NCBI RefSeq assembly: GCF_900109685.1
Contig: NZ_FOBB01000001.1
Coordinates: 1,240,001-1,304,000, forward strand
Reading direction: 5' to 3'
DNA from: Chitinophaga rupis
Lineage (GTDB): Bacteria; Bacteroidota; Bacteroidia; Chitinophagales; Chitinophagaceae
Length of the DNA stretch: 64,000 nucleotides
Shown: positions 1-10,500 of the stretch, piece by piece
Layout of the letters: each line of letters opens with the position of its first letter
How positions within the stretch are numbered: the first letter of the stretch is position 1
Notes under the pieces: model-generated
Database searches by the model: none
The model's input: the letters and a program-made list of their open reading frames with translations, nothing else
What the model was told of the DNA's origin: nothing
Program-made: the position numbers and the translations under genes

Positions 1-2
1 TA

Positions 3-974
3 TATCATTTGTTTGGTGTGTATGTAGTGGATCATTCCATTGCATCTGCTACGGGGCTGTTTGATATACATGCCCTGCAGTGGAGCCCGGAAGCCTTACA
101 GGTAGCGGGTATTACGGCCGCGCAGCTGCCGCAGCCCGTACCCGCCCATTATATATTACGCGGCTTAAAACAAGAATTGGGTATACCAGCTGATACGCCT
201 TTTGTAATTGGCGCCAGCGATGGCTGCCTGGCGCAGCTGGGCAGCGGGGCATTAGCGCCCGGCCACGCTACGCTTACTATAGCCACCAGTGGCGCATTTC
301 GCATTGCAACAGCAAAACCGGTAAGGGATGAGCAGCAGCGGATCTTTAATTATGTGCTGGACGCAAACCATTATATCACCGGCGGGCCATTGAATAACGG
401 CGGCAATGTATTGCAATGGTTTATGCGTGATTTTTTACAACAGCCGCAGGCTGACCTGGATACTTACATAGCGCAGGCATTGCAGCTGGAACCTGGCGTG
501 GGCGGATTAATTTGTTTGCCTTATTTGTTAGGTGAGCGTGCGCCTGTGTGGGACGGGCATGCACGGGGCGCTTTTATTGGCGTGCAGCCGCAGCATACGG
601 CCATGCATTTTATGCGTGCGGCCATGGAAGGGGTTGCATTTGGATTGTTAAGCATTTTCAACGCGCTGCAGGAAGCTGCGGGACCTATACAGCAGATAGC
701 AGTGAGCGGCGGGTTTACGGCTTCACCGGGATGGATACAATTGATAGCAGATATTTTTCAGCAGCCCATGCACCTGGGGCAGCAGAATGATGCATCTGCC
801 ATTGGTGCTGGTATGATGGGTTATGAGGCGTTAGATATACCGTTTAAAGGATTGCCGGAAACAGAAACACAGGTGTTTATGCCGTGGACTGAAGGTGCAG
901 CTGTTTATAAGAAACATTACCAGCTCTATGGGCTGGTGTATGAGCGGTTAAAAGATATAATGCATCAGCTATAG
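3..974 (+). CDS. FGGY-family carbohydrate kinase, gluconokinase-like (5' end outside window)
   Basis: C-terminal ~324 residues of a sugar kinase that phosphorylates a free sugar or sugar acid with ATP in the cytoplasm. The frame is open to the left edge, so the TTG at 9 is probably an internal codon. Visible are VVDHSIASATGLFD, typical of gluconokinases, the segment GASDGCLAQLGSG carrying the FGGY catalytic Asp, and the C-terminal ATP-binding half with SGGFTASPGWIQLIADIF and ASAIGAGMMG. Full family members are ~500 residues, so roughly the N-terminal third is missing. Gluconate as substrate is inferred from the motif; other FGGY substrates cannot be excluded. Confidence 0.85.
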   Translation, partial: YHLFGVYVVDHSIASATGLFDIHALQWSPEALQVAGITAAQLPQPVPAHYILRGLKQELGIPADTPFVIGASDGCLAQLGSGALAPGHATLTIATSGAFRIATAKPVRDEQQRIFNYVLDANHYITGGPLNNGGNVLQWFMRDFLQQPQADLDTYIAQALQLEPGVGGLICLPYLLGERAPVWDGHARGAFIGVQPQHTAMHFMRAAMEGVAFGLLSIFNALQEAAGPIQQIAVSGGFTASPGWIQLIADIFQQPMHLGQQNDASAIGAGMMGYEALDIPFKGLPETETQVFMPWTEGAAVYKKHYQLYGLVYERLKDIMHQL

Positions 975-1013
975 TTCAATGTGTGCCACACCTTTAAGGT
1001 ATGGCGCACATTG

Positions 1014-2894
1014 TTAATTTCCTCTCTCAAACATTCTCACCAGGTCGGCCAGCTTAAAGGATACATAAGTGTATTTACCACCCGGTGATACATTGGGCAT
1101 GTTGCATGCAAACAATTCATCAATAATATTCTGCATTTCGCGGGCGCCCAGGCTTTTGCCAGCGGGTATAGCGCTGTTGCGGGCCATGGAGCGCACCAGC
1201 TGCTCGCGTTTGTTCACCTTCAGCTCCGCGCTGAAATGCTTGAACTGTTCCAGCAGTCCTTCAATGCTGGCCTGCTCATTACCGCTTTGTATATCTGCGG
1301 GGGTGCCGCGTACTACAAAGGTATGGTTGCCAAAAGGTTCCATATCATACCCCAATACCTGCAGGTCAGGCAGCATTTCTGCGATCAGCGCAGCATCGGC
1401 CGGCAGCAGCTGCAGTGTTTGCGGGAAAAGGCTTTGCTGGGTGGGCATCGGTTTATCCTGCAGGGCGCGCAGATAGCGTTCATATAAGATACGCTCATGT
1501 GCGGCATGCTGGTCTATAAGAATAAACCCGGATTTTATCTGCGAAAGAATGTATTGCTGGTGCACCTGTACGGGTACCTTCTGATCAATGGTAGTATCCT
1601 GCCAGCGGTCATCTATCATGGAGGCAGTGGAGGGTCGGTTCACAAAAGCCGGTGCGTCCGGTATGGGCGACATGCCGGTATTTTGGATCGGCAGATCTGT
1701 TTTGCCTATCTCGTACAGGTCTTTCCAGTGTTTAAGATTACTGTTGCTGCTTTTGTCAATTACGTGCGCCTGGTGTGCCTGGGTAAAGGTTTTGTACAGG
1801 GAGCTGCTGGTGGAACGTTCCTGCTGCTGTTCCGTGAATGGCTTGCTGATAGCATCCAGCTGCTGAATGCCCGGGTCCAGGTCAAAATCCAGGGTGGGCG
1901 TAACATTAAACTGGGCCAGCGCATGTTTTACGGCTGATTGTACAAAAGCATACAGGATCTTTTCGTCGTCGAACTTTATTTCCTGTTTGGTAGGGTGCAC
2001 GTTAATATCCACATGAGCGGGGTCCAGGTCTATGTACAGCACGTACAGCGGAAAGCTGTCGCCCGGCAGCATTTCAGAGAACGCGCTCATAATGGCATGG
2101 TGCAGGTAGGGGCTTTTAATAAAGCGGTTGTTCACAAAAAAGAACTGATCGCCCCGGGTTTTTTTAGCCGTTTCCGGCTTGCCTACAAAACCATGTATGT
2201 TCACATAATCCGTACTTTCTTTTACGGTTACCAGCTTTGCGTTATAATGCTGTCCTAAGATGGCAATGATGCGTTGTTTAAGCGAGCCTTTTTCCAGGTA
2301 AAAAACCTGCTGGTTATTGCTGGTAAAGGTGAACTGCAGCTGTGGGTAAGCCATGGCCACGCGGATGAACTCATCTACTATGTGGCGCATTTCAGCGGCA
2401 TTGCTTTTCAGGAAGTTGCGGCGGGCAGGCACGTTAAAGAACAGGTTCTTCATGCAAATGGAGGTACCTGCAGCTGTTTGGCAGGGCTCCTGGTTGCGTA
2501 CCACACTGTTATCTATTTCTATACAGGTGCCAATGGGCGAATCGGGCTGACGGGTTTTCAGCTCCACCTGCGCTACGGCGGCAATGGAGGCTAAGGCCTC
2601 GCCCCGGAAACCCATGGTGCGGATCTCGAACAGATCGTTAATGGTTTTTATTTTAGAGGTGGCATGGCGCTCAAAACACATGCGTGCATCTGTTTCGCTC
2701 ATGCCTTTACCATTGTCAATTACCTGCACCAGCTCTTTACCTGCATCACGCACAATGAGCTGTATTTCAGTTGCACCGGCATCCACCGCATTTTCCAGCA
2801 GCTCCTTCACGGCAGAGGCAGGGCGTTGTATCACTTCCCCGGCGGCTATCTGATTGGCTATATTGTCTGGTAGTAAGTTAATGATATCGGCCAC
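1014..2894 (-). CDS. mutL: DNA mismatch repair protein MutL
   Basis: 626 residues. The N-terminal GHKL ATPase domain (about 1-330) shows ELLENAVDAGA, DNGKGM and TMGFRGEALASIAAV; a variable linker follows (about 330-430), then the C-terminal dimerisation domain. The metal-dependent nicking motif DQHAx2Ex4E is present at 461-472 (DQHAAHERILYE), so this is an endonuclease-type MutL as expected for a species using strand nicks rather than MutH. Near the C-terminus CNMPNVSPGGK occupies the place of the second metal-binding motif. It runs opposite to the kinase gene, with only 39 bp between the stop codons. A near-consensus -7 box (TAACTTTA) lies at 2914-2921 on the minus strand. Confidence 0.97.
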   Translation of the reverse strand: MADIINLLPDNIANQIAAGEVIQRPASAVKELLENAVDAGATEIQLIVRDAGKELVQVIDNGKGMSETDARMCFERHATSKIKTINDLFEIRTMGFRGEALASIAAVAQVELKTRQPDSPIGTCIEIDNSVVRNQEPCQTAAGTSICMKNLFFNVPARRNFLKSNAAEMRHIVDEFIRVAMAYPQLQFTFTSNNQQVFYLEKGSLKQRIIAILGQHYNAKLVTVKESTDYVNIHGFVGKPETAKKTRGDQFFFVNNRFIKSPYLHHAIMSAFSEMLPGDSFPLYVLYIDLDPAHVDINVHPTKQEIKFDDEKILYAFVQSAVKHALAQFNVTPTLDFDLDPGIQQLDAISKPFTEQQQERSTSSSLYKTFTQAHQAHVIDKSSNSNLKHWKDLYEIGKTDLPIQNTGMSPIPDAPAFVNRPSTASMIDDRWQDTTIDQKVPVQVHQQYILSQIKSGFILIDQHAAHERILYERYLRALQDKPMPTQQSLFPQTLQLLPADAALIAEMLPDLQVLGYDMEPFGNHTFVVRGTPADIQSGNEQASIEGLLEQFKHFSAELKVNKREQLVRSMARNSAIPAGKSLGAREMQNIIDELFACNMPNVSPGGKYTYVSFKLADLVRMFERGN

Positions 2895-3024
2895 GCGTAA
2901 ATCCCTTTTGCTGTAAAGTTAGGAATTATAATGCCAAGCCCCAGCGGGCATTTTATAACAGGATTATAACATAAAATGTGTGTAACTTCAGTGTCCAAAA
3001 AAATAAATCTAAACCAGCATAATA

Positions 3025-3579
3025 ATGAGCGTACGAAGTTTGATGATATTGGGTTTAGCCATTCTGTTCAGCCATTGTTCCTACTCACAGCAATCCGATA
3101 AAAAAACAGCTATGGAAGATAAAAAGAATGAAGTGTACTCCCGTACAGATTCGTCGAAGGTGAATATCAGCAACGATGAATGGAAAAAGATGCTACCGGC
3201 AGATGTATATAATATTGCGCGTGAAAAAGGCACGGAATGGGCTTTTTCCGGTAAGTACTGGAACAGCAAGGAAAAGGGCACCTATTACTGCGCGGCCTGT
3301 GGTAACCCGCTGTTTGTATCAGACGCTAAGTTTGAAAGCAGCTGCGGATGGCCCAGCTTTTTTCAGCCGCTTACCAAAACCAGTGTGATCTATGCGCCGG
3401 ACAATACTCATGGCATGCAGCGCACGGAGGTAATGTGCGGGCGTTGTAAAGCCCACCTGGGACATGTGTTTGATGATGGCCCGCCGCCTACCGGCCTGCG
3501 GTATTGCATAAACTCTGTGATACTGGATTTTGACAAAGCACAGGAAGCGGATAAAAATTACAAGGACAAAAAAGAATAG
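3025..3579 (+). CDS. msrB: Peptide-methionine (R)-S-oxide reductase MsrB, exported
   Basis: 184 residues. Reduces methionine-R-sulfoxide in oxidised proteins. Two zinc-binding pairs are visible, C89-x2-C92 (CAAC) and C138-x2-C141 (CGRC), and the catalytic Cys is C161 in RYCINS. The SelR-fold landmarks GWPSFFQPL and AHLGHVFDDGP are intact. The N-terminus (MSVRSLMILGLAILFSHCSYSQ) is a signal peptide, possibly a lipoprotein type ending at C18, although His at -1 is atypical. This places repair in the envelope, unlike cytoplasmic MsrB. Monocistronic between mutL (divergent) and a terminator-like hairpin at 3620. Confidence 0.95.
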   Translation: MSVRSLMILGLAILFSHCSYSQQSDKKTAMEDKKNEVYSRTDSSKVNISNDEWKKMLPADVYNIAREKGTEWAFSGKYWNSKEKGTYYCAACGNPLFVSDAKFESSCGWPSFFQPLTKTSVIYAPDNTHGMQRTEVMCGRCKAHLGHVFDDGPPPTGLRYCINSVILDFDKAQEADKNYKDKKE

Positions 3580-3619
3580 CCGCAACGCTGAACCATCAGC
3601 ACCGGAACAAATAAAATGG

Positions 3620-3652
3620 AAGCTGGCCTTAAAAGACCGGCTTTCTTTTTTT
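3620..3652 (+). terminator. Terminator-like hairpin after msrB
   Basis: Arms AAGCTGG (3620-3626) and CCGGCTT (3637-3643) pair over 7 bp with one G-U and are followed by a T-rich run (TTCTTTTTTT). It lies 40 bp after the msrB stop. Confidence 0.65.
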
Positions 3653-3870
3653 AACAACGATCATTAATAACCATTGGTTTAGCAGGAGTTACCGGTGTAT
3701 GCCGCTCTGCCGCTACCTGTTGCAATATTCGGTGCACAGGCTAAACCTCCGTGAGCGGCTTACTGTCAGCGCCGGCGGCTACAAGGAACATACGTGAAGC
3801 CCAGCCGGATGTTTGGTGGGTGCGCCATGTTATTTACCCTCTTTCTTGCCGCCTGCCCCAACGGAAATAC

Positions 3871-3878
3871 TATTTTTG
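3871..3878 (+). promoter_or_regulatory. Bacteroidota -7 box upstream of LytTR gene
   Basis: TATTTTTG matches the TAnnTTTG consensus of Bacteroidota primary promoters and ends 17 nt before the ATG at 3896. No convincing -33 TTTG at normal spacing. Confidence 0.5.
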
Positions 3879-3895
3879 CGGCATAGCAGCCGCCC

Positions 3896-4771
3896 ATGTT
3901 TAAATTTTTACAACAGCCGTACCCGTTAGCTACTGCCGGAAGCAAAGTAATTACCCCGCTGGTCTTCGGGGTATTTATAGCCCTGTTCCTGTACATCTTC
4001 CGCCCATTTGGGCTGGGAGAGCTGGAGCCGGGGCGCCTGTTACGGGCTGCTGCCGGTTTTGGGCTGGTAACCTTTGGGGTTATATTCCTGGAAATATGGA
4101 TCAGCCCATTGCTGATGCCGGCTTATTTCCGGGAAGCTTCCTGGACAGTAGGGCGGGAAATATTTGTAACAATTACGGATGTTTTCCTGATCGGCCTGGG
4201 CAACCTGGTATTTTCCGCCTGGTACCTGCATACTTCTTTTACCGTATCCTCTGTGATCTGGTTCCAGGTGGTGACCCTGATTGTAGGCGTGCTGCCCGTG
4301 TGCATGTGGACTATGTACACCCAGCTAAAGCTGCAAAAAAAATATGCCGCAGAAGCCAGCCGCCTGGATGCACAGGTACAGGAAAGAAAGCATCCTGAAA
4401 CGCCTGCGCCCACGCCAGACGCGCCTGTGAAAACCACCGTGCAGCTAATGGCAGAACAGGGTGGCGATGGTTTGCAGCTGACCCCTGAACAGTTATTATA
4501 CATAGCTGCCGCAGATAATTATATAAAAGTGTACCATCTTGAAAAAGGCATTGTAAGGCAAACCATGCTGCGCAGCTCCCTGAAAAGGGCGGCTACCGGG
4601 TTGGAAGGGTATCCGCAATTCTTCCGCTGCCACCGCACCTTTCTGGTAAACCTGGATCATGTAACGGAGGTAAGCGGCAATGCCCAGGGGTATAAATTGC
4701 AGCTGGCCCATACGGGCGATTGGGTGCCGGTGTCCCGCAGCCTGCACCAGGAAATACGGGAGCGGTTGTAG
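3896..4771 (+). CDS. Membrane-anchored LytTR-family DNA-binding regulator
   Basis: 291 residues. The N-terminal half (about 1-145) has four hydrophobic segments predicted to span the inner membrane; residues ~150-190 form a polar linker; residues ~195-291 are a LytTR DNA-binding domain (LLYIAAADNYIKVY, FFRCHRTFLVNLDHV, VPVSRSLHQEIRE). There is no receiver domain and no adjacent histidine kinase, so it is probably a one-component membrane transcription factor, a common type in Bacteroidota. Target genes are unknown; the downstream DUF2306-like gene is the nearest candidate by position only. Confidence 0.88.
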   Translation: MFKFLQQPYPLATAGSKVITPLVFGVFIALFLYIFRPFGLGELEPGRLLRAAAGFGLVTFGVIFLEIWISPLLMPAYFREASWTVGREIFVTITDVFLIGLGNLVFSAWYLHTSFTVSSVIWFQVVTLIVGVLPVCMWTMYTQLKLQKKYAAEASRLDAQVQERKHPETPAPTPDAPVKTTVQLMAEQGGDGLQLTPEQLLYIAAADNYIKVYHLEKGIVRQTMLRSSLKRAATGLEGYPQFFRCHRTFLVNLDHVTEVSGNAQGYKLQLAHTGDWVPVSRSLHQEIRERL

Positions 4772-4912
4772 CCCCTGCACGCTTTCCCATCTGCCCACGT
4801 TACCTTCCCATTCACCCCACAGGCTCCTATTGGCCCCATTTTCCTTCCCGTTGGCCCCTTGCATTTTATGACCGGGAAGCTTTGCTACAACTTTGCATCA
4901 AAGCATACGACC

Positions 4913-5608
4913 ATGGAAAAAATCTTCACTGTTACACTGGTATTACACATTATTGGCGGCACCCTTTCCCTTATTACCGGCCTGGTAGCCATGCTGGCAG
5001 CTAAGGGAAAAAGCAGGCACCGGGCAGGTGGCAAAGCCTTTTTTGTTGCCATGACGCTGGTATTTGTTACGGCGCTGGCTATGTCGCTCATGAAAGGGCT
5101 TACCTTTTTGCTGATGGTAGCCTTTTTCAGCTATCACCTGCTGCTGCGCGGTTACCGGGCCCTGTACCTGAAGGAGTTATATAAGGGGCAGCGCATGGCA
5201 CTACCGGATTATTTGATTAACGGGGTGGGTGTGATCTTTAATACCGGCCTGCTTGCCTGGGGCGCAAGCCATTTAGTTACCCACAGTACTTACATTCACA
5301 CGGTGGCTGTATTTTTTGGCCTGCTGGGTATCTGGATGGCCGGGAGTGATATAAAACATTTTATTATTCCGCCTAAAGACAAGCAGCAATGGCTGTACAC
5401 CCATATTGGCGGCATGTGCGGGGCCTATGTGGCAGCAGTAACAGCCTTTATGGTGGTGAATGTACATTTTTTGCCGGGCCTTATGGTGTGGATGGCCCCT
5501 GTGATCATAGGCGGCACGCTGATCACGCTTACTATAAACCGGTACAAACGTAAATTCAATAAGCAAGCTGCTGCAACGGAAACAACTGTGCCGGTAGCAG
5601 TAAGGTAG
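4913..5608 (+). CDS. Multi-pass membrane protein, DUF2306-like
   Basis: 231 residues from the ATG at 4913. The frame is open from 4859, but a -7-like box (CAACTTTG, 4887-4894) sits between, so the later start fits better. Several transmembrane helices; the N-terminal helix-loop pattern HIIGGTLSLITG followed by KGKSRHRAGGK resembles DUF2306 membrane proteins, which carry paired His in a cytochrome b561-like arrangement. No enzymatic function is known from sequence. The upstream 4784-4860 stretch is unusually C-rich, with repeated TTCCC(A/G)T words. Confidence 0.7.
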   Translation: MEKIFTVTLVLHIIGGTLSLITGLVAMLAAKGKSRHRAGGKAFFVAMTLVFVTALAMSLMKGLTFLLMVAFFSYHLLLRGYRALYLKELYKGQRMALPDYLINGVGVIFNTGLLAWGASHLVTHSTYIHTVAVFFGLLGIWMAGSDIKHFIIPPKDKQQWLYTHIGGMCGAYVAAVTAFMVVNVHFLPGLMVWMAPVIIGGTLITLTINRYKRKFNKQAAATETTVPVAVR

Positions 5609-5654
5609 CAAGGGAAAAAGTGTATCTTACCGGCATCACCAAACCCTTGCCGTA

Positions 5655-6194
5655 ATGAAAGTTATTAAAGTACTGTTAGGGATCGCCGGTGTGGCGCTGC
5701 TGGCGGCCGTCGTCGTCTTATTTGCAGCGCCTACCCACCTGCATATGGAACGTACCATTACCATTCATGCCCCGCAAGCCACTGTATGGCAGCACATTGT
5801 GCTGTTCAAAAACTTTAACCAATGGAATGCCTGGGGTAAGCTGGATAGCGCTGCGCAGTATACTATTACCGGGCAGGATGGTACTGTGGGCGCGGTGGAT
5901 AGCTGGCAAGGTGAAAAAGTAGGTGAAGGAAGGCTGGAGCACCTGCAGCTGGAGCCCTATAAAAAGGTGCAGCAAAAGCTAAGCTTTGCCGGCCCTTCCA
6001 AATCTACTGCAGATGTGTTCTTTCACCTCAAAGAAGATAAAGGCCAAACGGTTGTTACCTGGGGAGTTGACAGTGATTTTCCCCGCCCGCTGAATGTAAT
6101 CAGTTTGTTACTGAGAGGTTCCCTGGAAAGGGATTACGATGCCGGGCTGGCGGCTCTTAAAAAACAGGCGGAGGCAGATACTATGCAGTATTGA
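5655..6194 (+). CDS. SRPBCC (START-like) family protein with N-terminal membrane anchor
   Basis: 179 residues. Residues ~5-26 form one hydrophobic helix; the remainder is a polyketide-cyclase/START-like fold recognised from RTITIHAPQATVWQHIVLFKNFNQWNAW at its start, a GEGRLEHLQLEPYKKVQQKL strand pair and the long C-terminal helix. Such proteins bind hydrophobic ligands; the ligand here is unknown. It follows the DUF2306-like gene by 46 bp on the same strand and may share its transcript. Confidence 0.85.
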   Translation: MKVIKVLLGIAGVALLAAVVVLFAAPTHLHMERTITIHAPQATVWQHIVLFKNFNQWNAWGKLDSAAQYTITGQDGTVGAVDSWQGEKVGEGRLEHLQLEPYKKVQQKLSFAGPSKSTADVFFHLKEDKGQTVVTWGVDSDFPRPLNVISLLLRGSLERDYDAGLAALKKQAEADTMQY

Positions 6195-6258
6195 TGGCAG
6201 CCGGTGCTGGCGCTTTGTTGTTGGCGCGCGTTATTGGTTAAAAGTGACGGTTATATTT

Positions 6259-7557
6259 TTAATACTGCAAATTATGTGCATACCATTTTAACCGCAGCTC
6301 TGCCGCCTTGGCGGAGAAGCTTACATTCACCAGCAGGTAGCCTGCATTCTCAAAACTTTCCTGCGCATTTTTTACATCCACAATAGTAGCCTGTTTCAGC
6401 TGAAAACGCTGCAGCACCAGGGCCAGTAATTTGCCGGACAGGTCGTAGTTGTCCTTGGCTGTTTCCAGCTGCTGCAGGTTGTTATTATAGGCCTGCCAGT
6501 TCTTAATGGTATTGGAAGTATAGTTAAGTGTAAGCGTATCTTTTTGCAGGCGGGCATTTTTAATGTTAATGTCTGCCACCTGCTGCTGCTTTCTGTAAAT
6601 GCTGCCATTAAAAATGGGAATGCTTACCCCTACACCTGCAAAAGGGCCATAGCTTTGGTTCAACAGGGAAAAGCCTGCGGCATTTTTGGTATGGCTGAAG
6701 TTATAACCTGCATTTGCGCTGAGGGATGGATAGCGTTGTGCAGCAGTTTCTTTTTCCAGGTATTCATTAATGGCCACCTGTTCATCTGCCGCCGTAATAT
6801 CCGGGTTAGATGCAATGGCATTGAGCACTGTACCCAGCTCCATATTTTTATCCACCAGGATAGTATCCTGTATGGTAACGGAAGAATCGGGCTTTAAAGT
6901 GAGTAAGGTTAGCAGGTCTGTTTTAGCCTGATCTATCACCAGCTGCTGCGCCTGTAAGTTCTGTATCTGTGTGTTCAGGTCTACCTGGGCCTGAAAAAGA
7001 TCTGCATTATTAGCTACGCCAGCGCTTTGCTGGGCCTTTACAATATCCAGCTTCTGCCGGCTTACGGTAATGGAGGTGGCCAGTGTACCGGCATAGCTTT
7101 GCTGGCGGATAATATCATAATACCGCAGCATTACATTATAGGCTACCATCAACCCGCGGGAGCTGAGCACCTGCTGGTTCTGCGCTTCTATGGTACCTAA
7201 CCTTTTACGCGCATTCTGTACCCGGTTGCCATTGTACAACAGCATAGAGGCGTTTAATGAAGCCGACAGGCTGTTGGAAGAGGCATTACTGCTGCTTTTA
7301 TTATTAGCCGGGTTGGCATATTCCTGTTTAATGCTGGTGCTTTGCTCCTGGTCCAATCCGCTGGCGGTTACCAGCGGCAGGCCACCGGCTATGCCATAGC
7401 TGTTATAAATGCCTGCTGCGGTTACATTGTTCTTTGCTATCTGTATGCCTAAGCTGTTCTGCAGCGCTATGGCTACTGCATCGTGCAAGGTGAGGGTTTG
7501 CGCCTGTAATAAACCCGGGCACAATACCATACAGCTGTATAAAAAAAACTGCTTCAT
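6259..7557 (-). CDS. TolC-family outer-membrane efflux channel
   Basis: 432 residues with a Sec signal peptide (cleavage near LLQAQ). Two repeats of long amphipathic helices rich in Gln, Ala and Leu around residues 100-230 and 300-420, with the strand segments typical of OEP/TolC proteins (SANAGYNFSHT, AGVGVSIPIFNG). It is the last gene of the efflux operon, starting 11 bp after the pump gene's stop. Expected to trimerise in the outer membrane and dock onto the adaptor-pump complex encoded upstream. Confidence 0.92.
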   Translation of the reverse strand: MKQFFLYSCMVLCPGLLQAQTLTLHDAVAIALQNSLGIQIAKNNVTAAGIYNSYGIAGGLPLVTASGLDQEQSTSIKQEYANPANNKSSSNASSNSLSASLNASMLLYNGNRVQNARKRLGTIEAQNQQVLSSRGLMVAYNVMLRYYDIIRQQSYAGTLATSITVSRQKLDIVKAQQSAGVANNADLFQAQVDLNTQIQNLQAQQLVIDQAKTDLLTLLTLKPDSSVTIQDTILVDKNMELGTVLNAIASNPDITAADEQVAINEYLEKETAAQRYPSLSANAGYNFSHTKNAAGFSLLNQSYGPFAGVGVSIPIFNGSIYRKQQQVADINIKNARLQKDTLTLNYTSNTIKNWQAYNNNLQQLETAKDNYDLSGKLLALVLQRFQLKQATIVDVKNAQESFENAGYLLVNVSFSAKAAELRLKWYAHNLQY

Positions 7558-7568
7558 GCTTAATTACA

Positions 7569-10500
7569 TTAATCATTGATAACTGTTACATGCGCTTTGT
7601 GCTTACCGGATACAAAGGTGTATACGGCTGGTATCACAAACAGCGTAAGGATCAGTGAAAATAAAATACCGCCTACCACTACTATACCCAGCGGAATACG
7701 GCTGGTAGAGGCGGCGCCCAGGCTCATGGCAATGGGCAGCGCACCTAAGGAGGTGGCAAGGCTGGTCATTAAAATGGGACGTAAACGCTGGGAGGCTGCT
7801 TCTATTACTGCATCCATCTTTGACATGCCCAGCTCCCGTTTCTGGTTGGTGAATTCTACGATCAGGATACCATTCTTGGTTACCAGCCCTATGAGCATGA
7901 TCATCCCTATTTCAGAAAAGATATTGAGGGTTTGATGGAACACCCACAGGCTTAATAACGCACCGGCTAAGGCCAGCGGCACGGTAAGCATAATGGTGAG
8001 CGGATCGATAAAACTTTCAAACTGTGCGGCCAGCACCAGGTAAATGAGCACCAGCGCCAGTGAAAAAGCAAATACAATGTTGGAAGAGCTTTCCGCATAG
8101 TCGCGGGAGGAGCCTGCCAGCGAGGTATGGAAGCTGGAATCCAGCAGCCTGGCGGCGATGCCCTGCATGGCCTTGATACCATCTCCAATAGTACGGCCCG
8201 GGGCCAGGGATGCGGAAATGGTAGCATCCTTATAGCGGTTAAAGTGATACAGGGTAGAGGGGCTGGTGTTGGGCACTACATGCACTACCGATTCCAGCGG
8301 AATATTATCGCCATACTTATTACGCACATAAATATTGCTGATGTCCAGCGGCGTGTTACGCTGCCCCCTTTCCATTTGCGCTATTACATAATACTGGTAG
8401 CCATTCATAATGAAGTAAGCCATACGGCCGCCACTAAAGGCGGCCTGCATAGCGGATACCACATCATTAGTGGAAAGGCCCAGGTCTTTTATTTTCATAC
8501 GGTCAAAGCTGATCTCCACGCCTGGTTTATTAAACTTCAGGTCCACATCCACATTGGAGAAGGTTTTATCCTTACGGGCCGCTTCCAGAAATTCCGGGAT
8601 CACTGTTTTCAGCTTATTCAGGTCCTGGTTCTGCAATACGAATTGTATGGGCAGGCTGGTTTTAGAGCCGGAGCCTACGGCAATGGTTTGTTCCTGGATG
8701 GCAAAAATGCGGGCATCATTAAAGCGACGGAGCTTTTGCTGCAGATCCGTGGTAATATCGTTCTGGCTGCGGCTTCTTTCATGCGGAGGTATCAGGCCAA
8801 TACGGGGCTGGGAGGTATTCATGACCGTGCCATTGCCACCCGGGGTGCGAGCAAAAACAAAATCACGTTCGGGAACAGAGTCCAGCAGGTAGTTGGAGAT
8901 CTTATCCGTTACATCCTGCGTATAGTTAAAGCTGGCGCCCTCCGGCAGGGTTACGCTAAAACGGATGCTGCTACGGTCTTCCAGCGGTGCTATTTCACTT
9001 TGTATGCTGCGTAGTATTAACCAGATAATGATGCCGCATACCCCGATCATCACCCAGGCCAGCCAGCGCACCTGCATAAAACCTTTTAACAGCTTATGAT
9101 AGCCGTTTTCCAGGCCCTGGAAAAAAGGTTCTGTTTTATCATATAACCAGCCATGGCCGGCTTTTTTACGTGTGAGGTACACATTCAGCACCGGTGTAAT
9201 GGTAAGGGATACAAAGGCGGAGATCAGCACCGCTGCTGCCAGCACTACGCCAAACTCGCGGAACAGGCGGCCCACAAATCCCTGCAGGAAAAGCACGGGC
9301 ATAAATACCACCGCCAGTGTAATGGAGGTGGAGATAACGGCAAAGAATATTTCCTTACTGCCTTCCAGCGCGGCTTTGCGGATGCTAAGGCCCTGCTCCA
9401 TTTTCCGGAAAATATTTTCCGTTACCACAATACCGTCATCTACCACCAAACCCGTGGCCAGCACAATACCCAGCAGGGTAAGGATGTTGATGGTGAACCC
9501 GGCTACATACACCACAAAAAAGGTAGCGATCAGCGAGATAGGGATATCTATCAGGGGGCGCAGGGCAATGAGCCAGTTGCGGAAAAAGAAAAAGATCACC
9601 AGCACTACCAGCGCAAAGGCAATGATGAGGGTTTCCTGCACCTCTGCCAGCGACTGGCGGATGATGCGGGTATTATCTACCAGCACACTAAATTCAATAT
9701 CCGCCTTGTTGGCTTTTTTAATGGCAGCCAGGCGTTTATCAAATTCATCGGCAATGGCAATATTGTTGGCGCCGGGTTGGGGAATAATGGCCAGGCCAAT
9801 TGCATTTACGCCATTGTATTTCCAGCTTTGCTCCTCCACCTGCGGGCCCAGCTCCACACGGGCTATATCGCTAAGGCGTACTATGCCGGTGCTGTCTTCC
9901 TTTAAAATAAGATCACGGAAATCTTTTTCTGTAGTAAGGCGGCCCAGGGTATTGATGGTAAGCTCTGTATTGTTGCCATACACTTTACCGGCAGGCAGCT
10001 GCACATTCTCATTATTCAGCGAGGTGCTTATATCATTATAGGCAATGCCGTAGGCGTTCATTTTATCACGGTCCAGCCAAATGCGCATGGCGTAGCTTTT
10101 ATCGCCAAATACATTTACAGCGCTTACCTGGTCAATGGTTTGCAGCTGTTGCTGCAGCACATTGTCCGTATAATCACTCAGCTCCATGAGGCTTTTGGTG
10201 CGGCTTTGCACGGCCAGGATCAGTATGGGATCACTATTGGCATCGGCCTTGGTTACTACGGGTGGGGCATCAATATCCAGGGGCAGGCTGCGGGTGGCCT
10301 GGCTTACTTTGTCGCGCACATCACTGGCTGCAGCTTCGAGGTCGATCCCTAAATTAAATTCTACGGTAATGGCGCTGCTGCCTAAAGAGCTGGTGGAGCT
10401 GATGGTGCGGATACCGGGAATACCGTTGATCTGTTTTTCCAGCGGTTCGGAGATCTGGCTTTCTATTACATCCGGGTTAGCGCCGGTATAAGCTGTGGTA

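Larger units (their letters stand above)
3580..3895. other. Intergenic region msrB - LytTR gene
   Basis: 316 bp without a credible gene. It begins with the msrB terminator-like hairpin (3620-3652) and ends with a consensus -7 box (3871-3878) for the LytTR gene. I see nothing else in between. Confidence 0.6.

Noticed and set aside
8127..9014. Long plus-strand frame opposite the RND pump gene (also 9153-9905)
   Set aside because: Lies wholly antisense to a highly conserved pump gene; composition (Gly/His/Gln/Tyr-rich) is that of a reverse-frame shadow.
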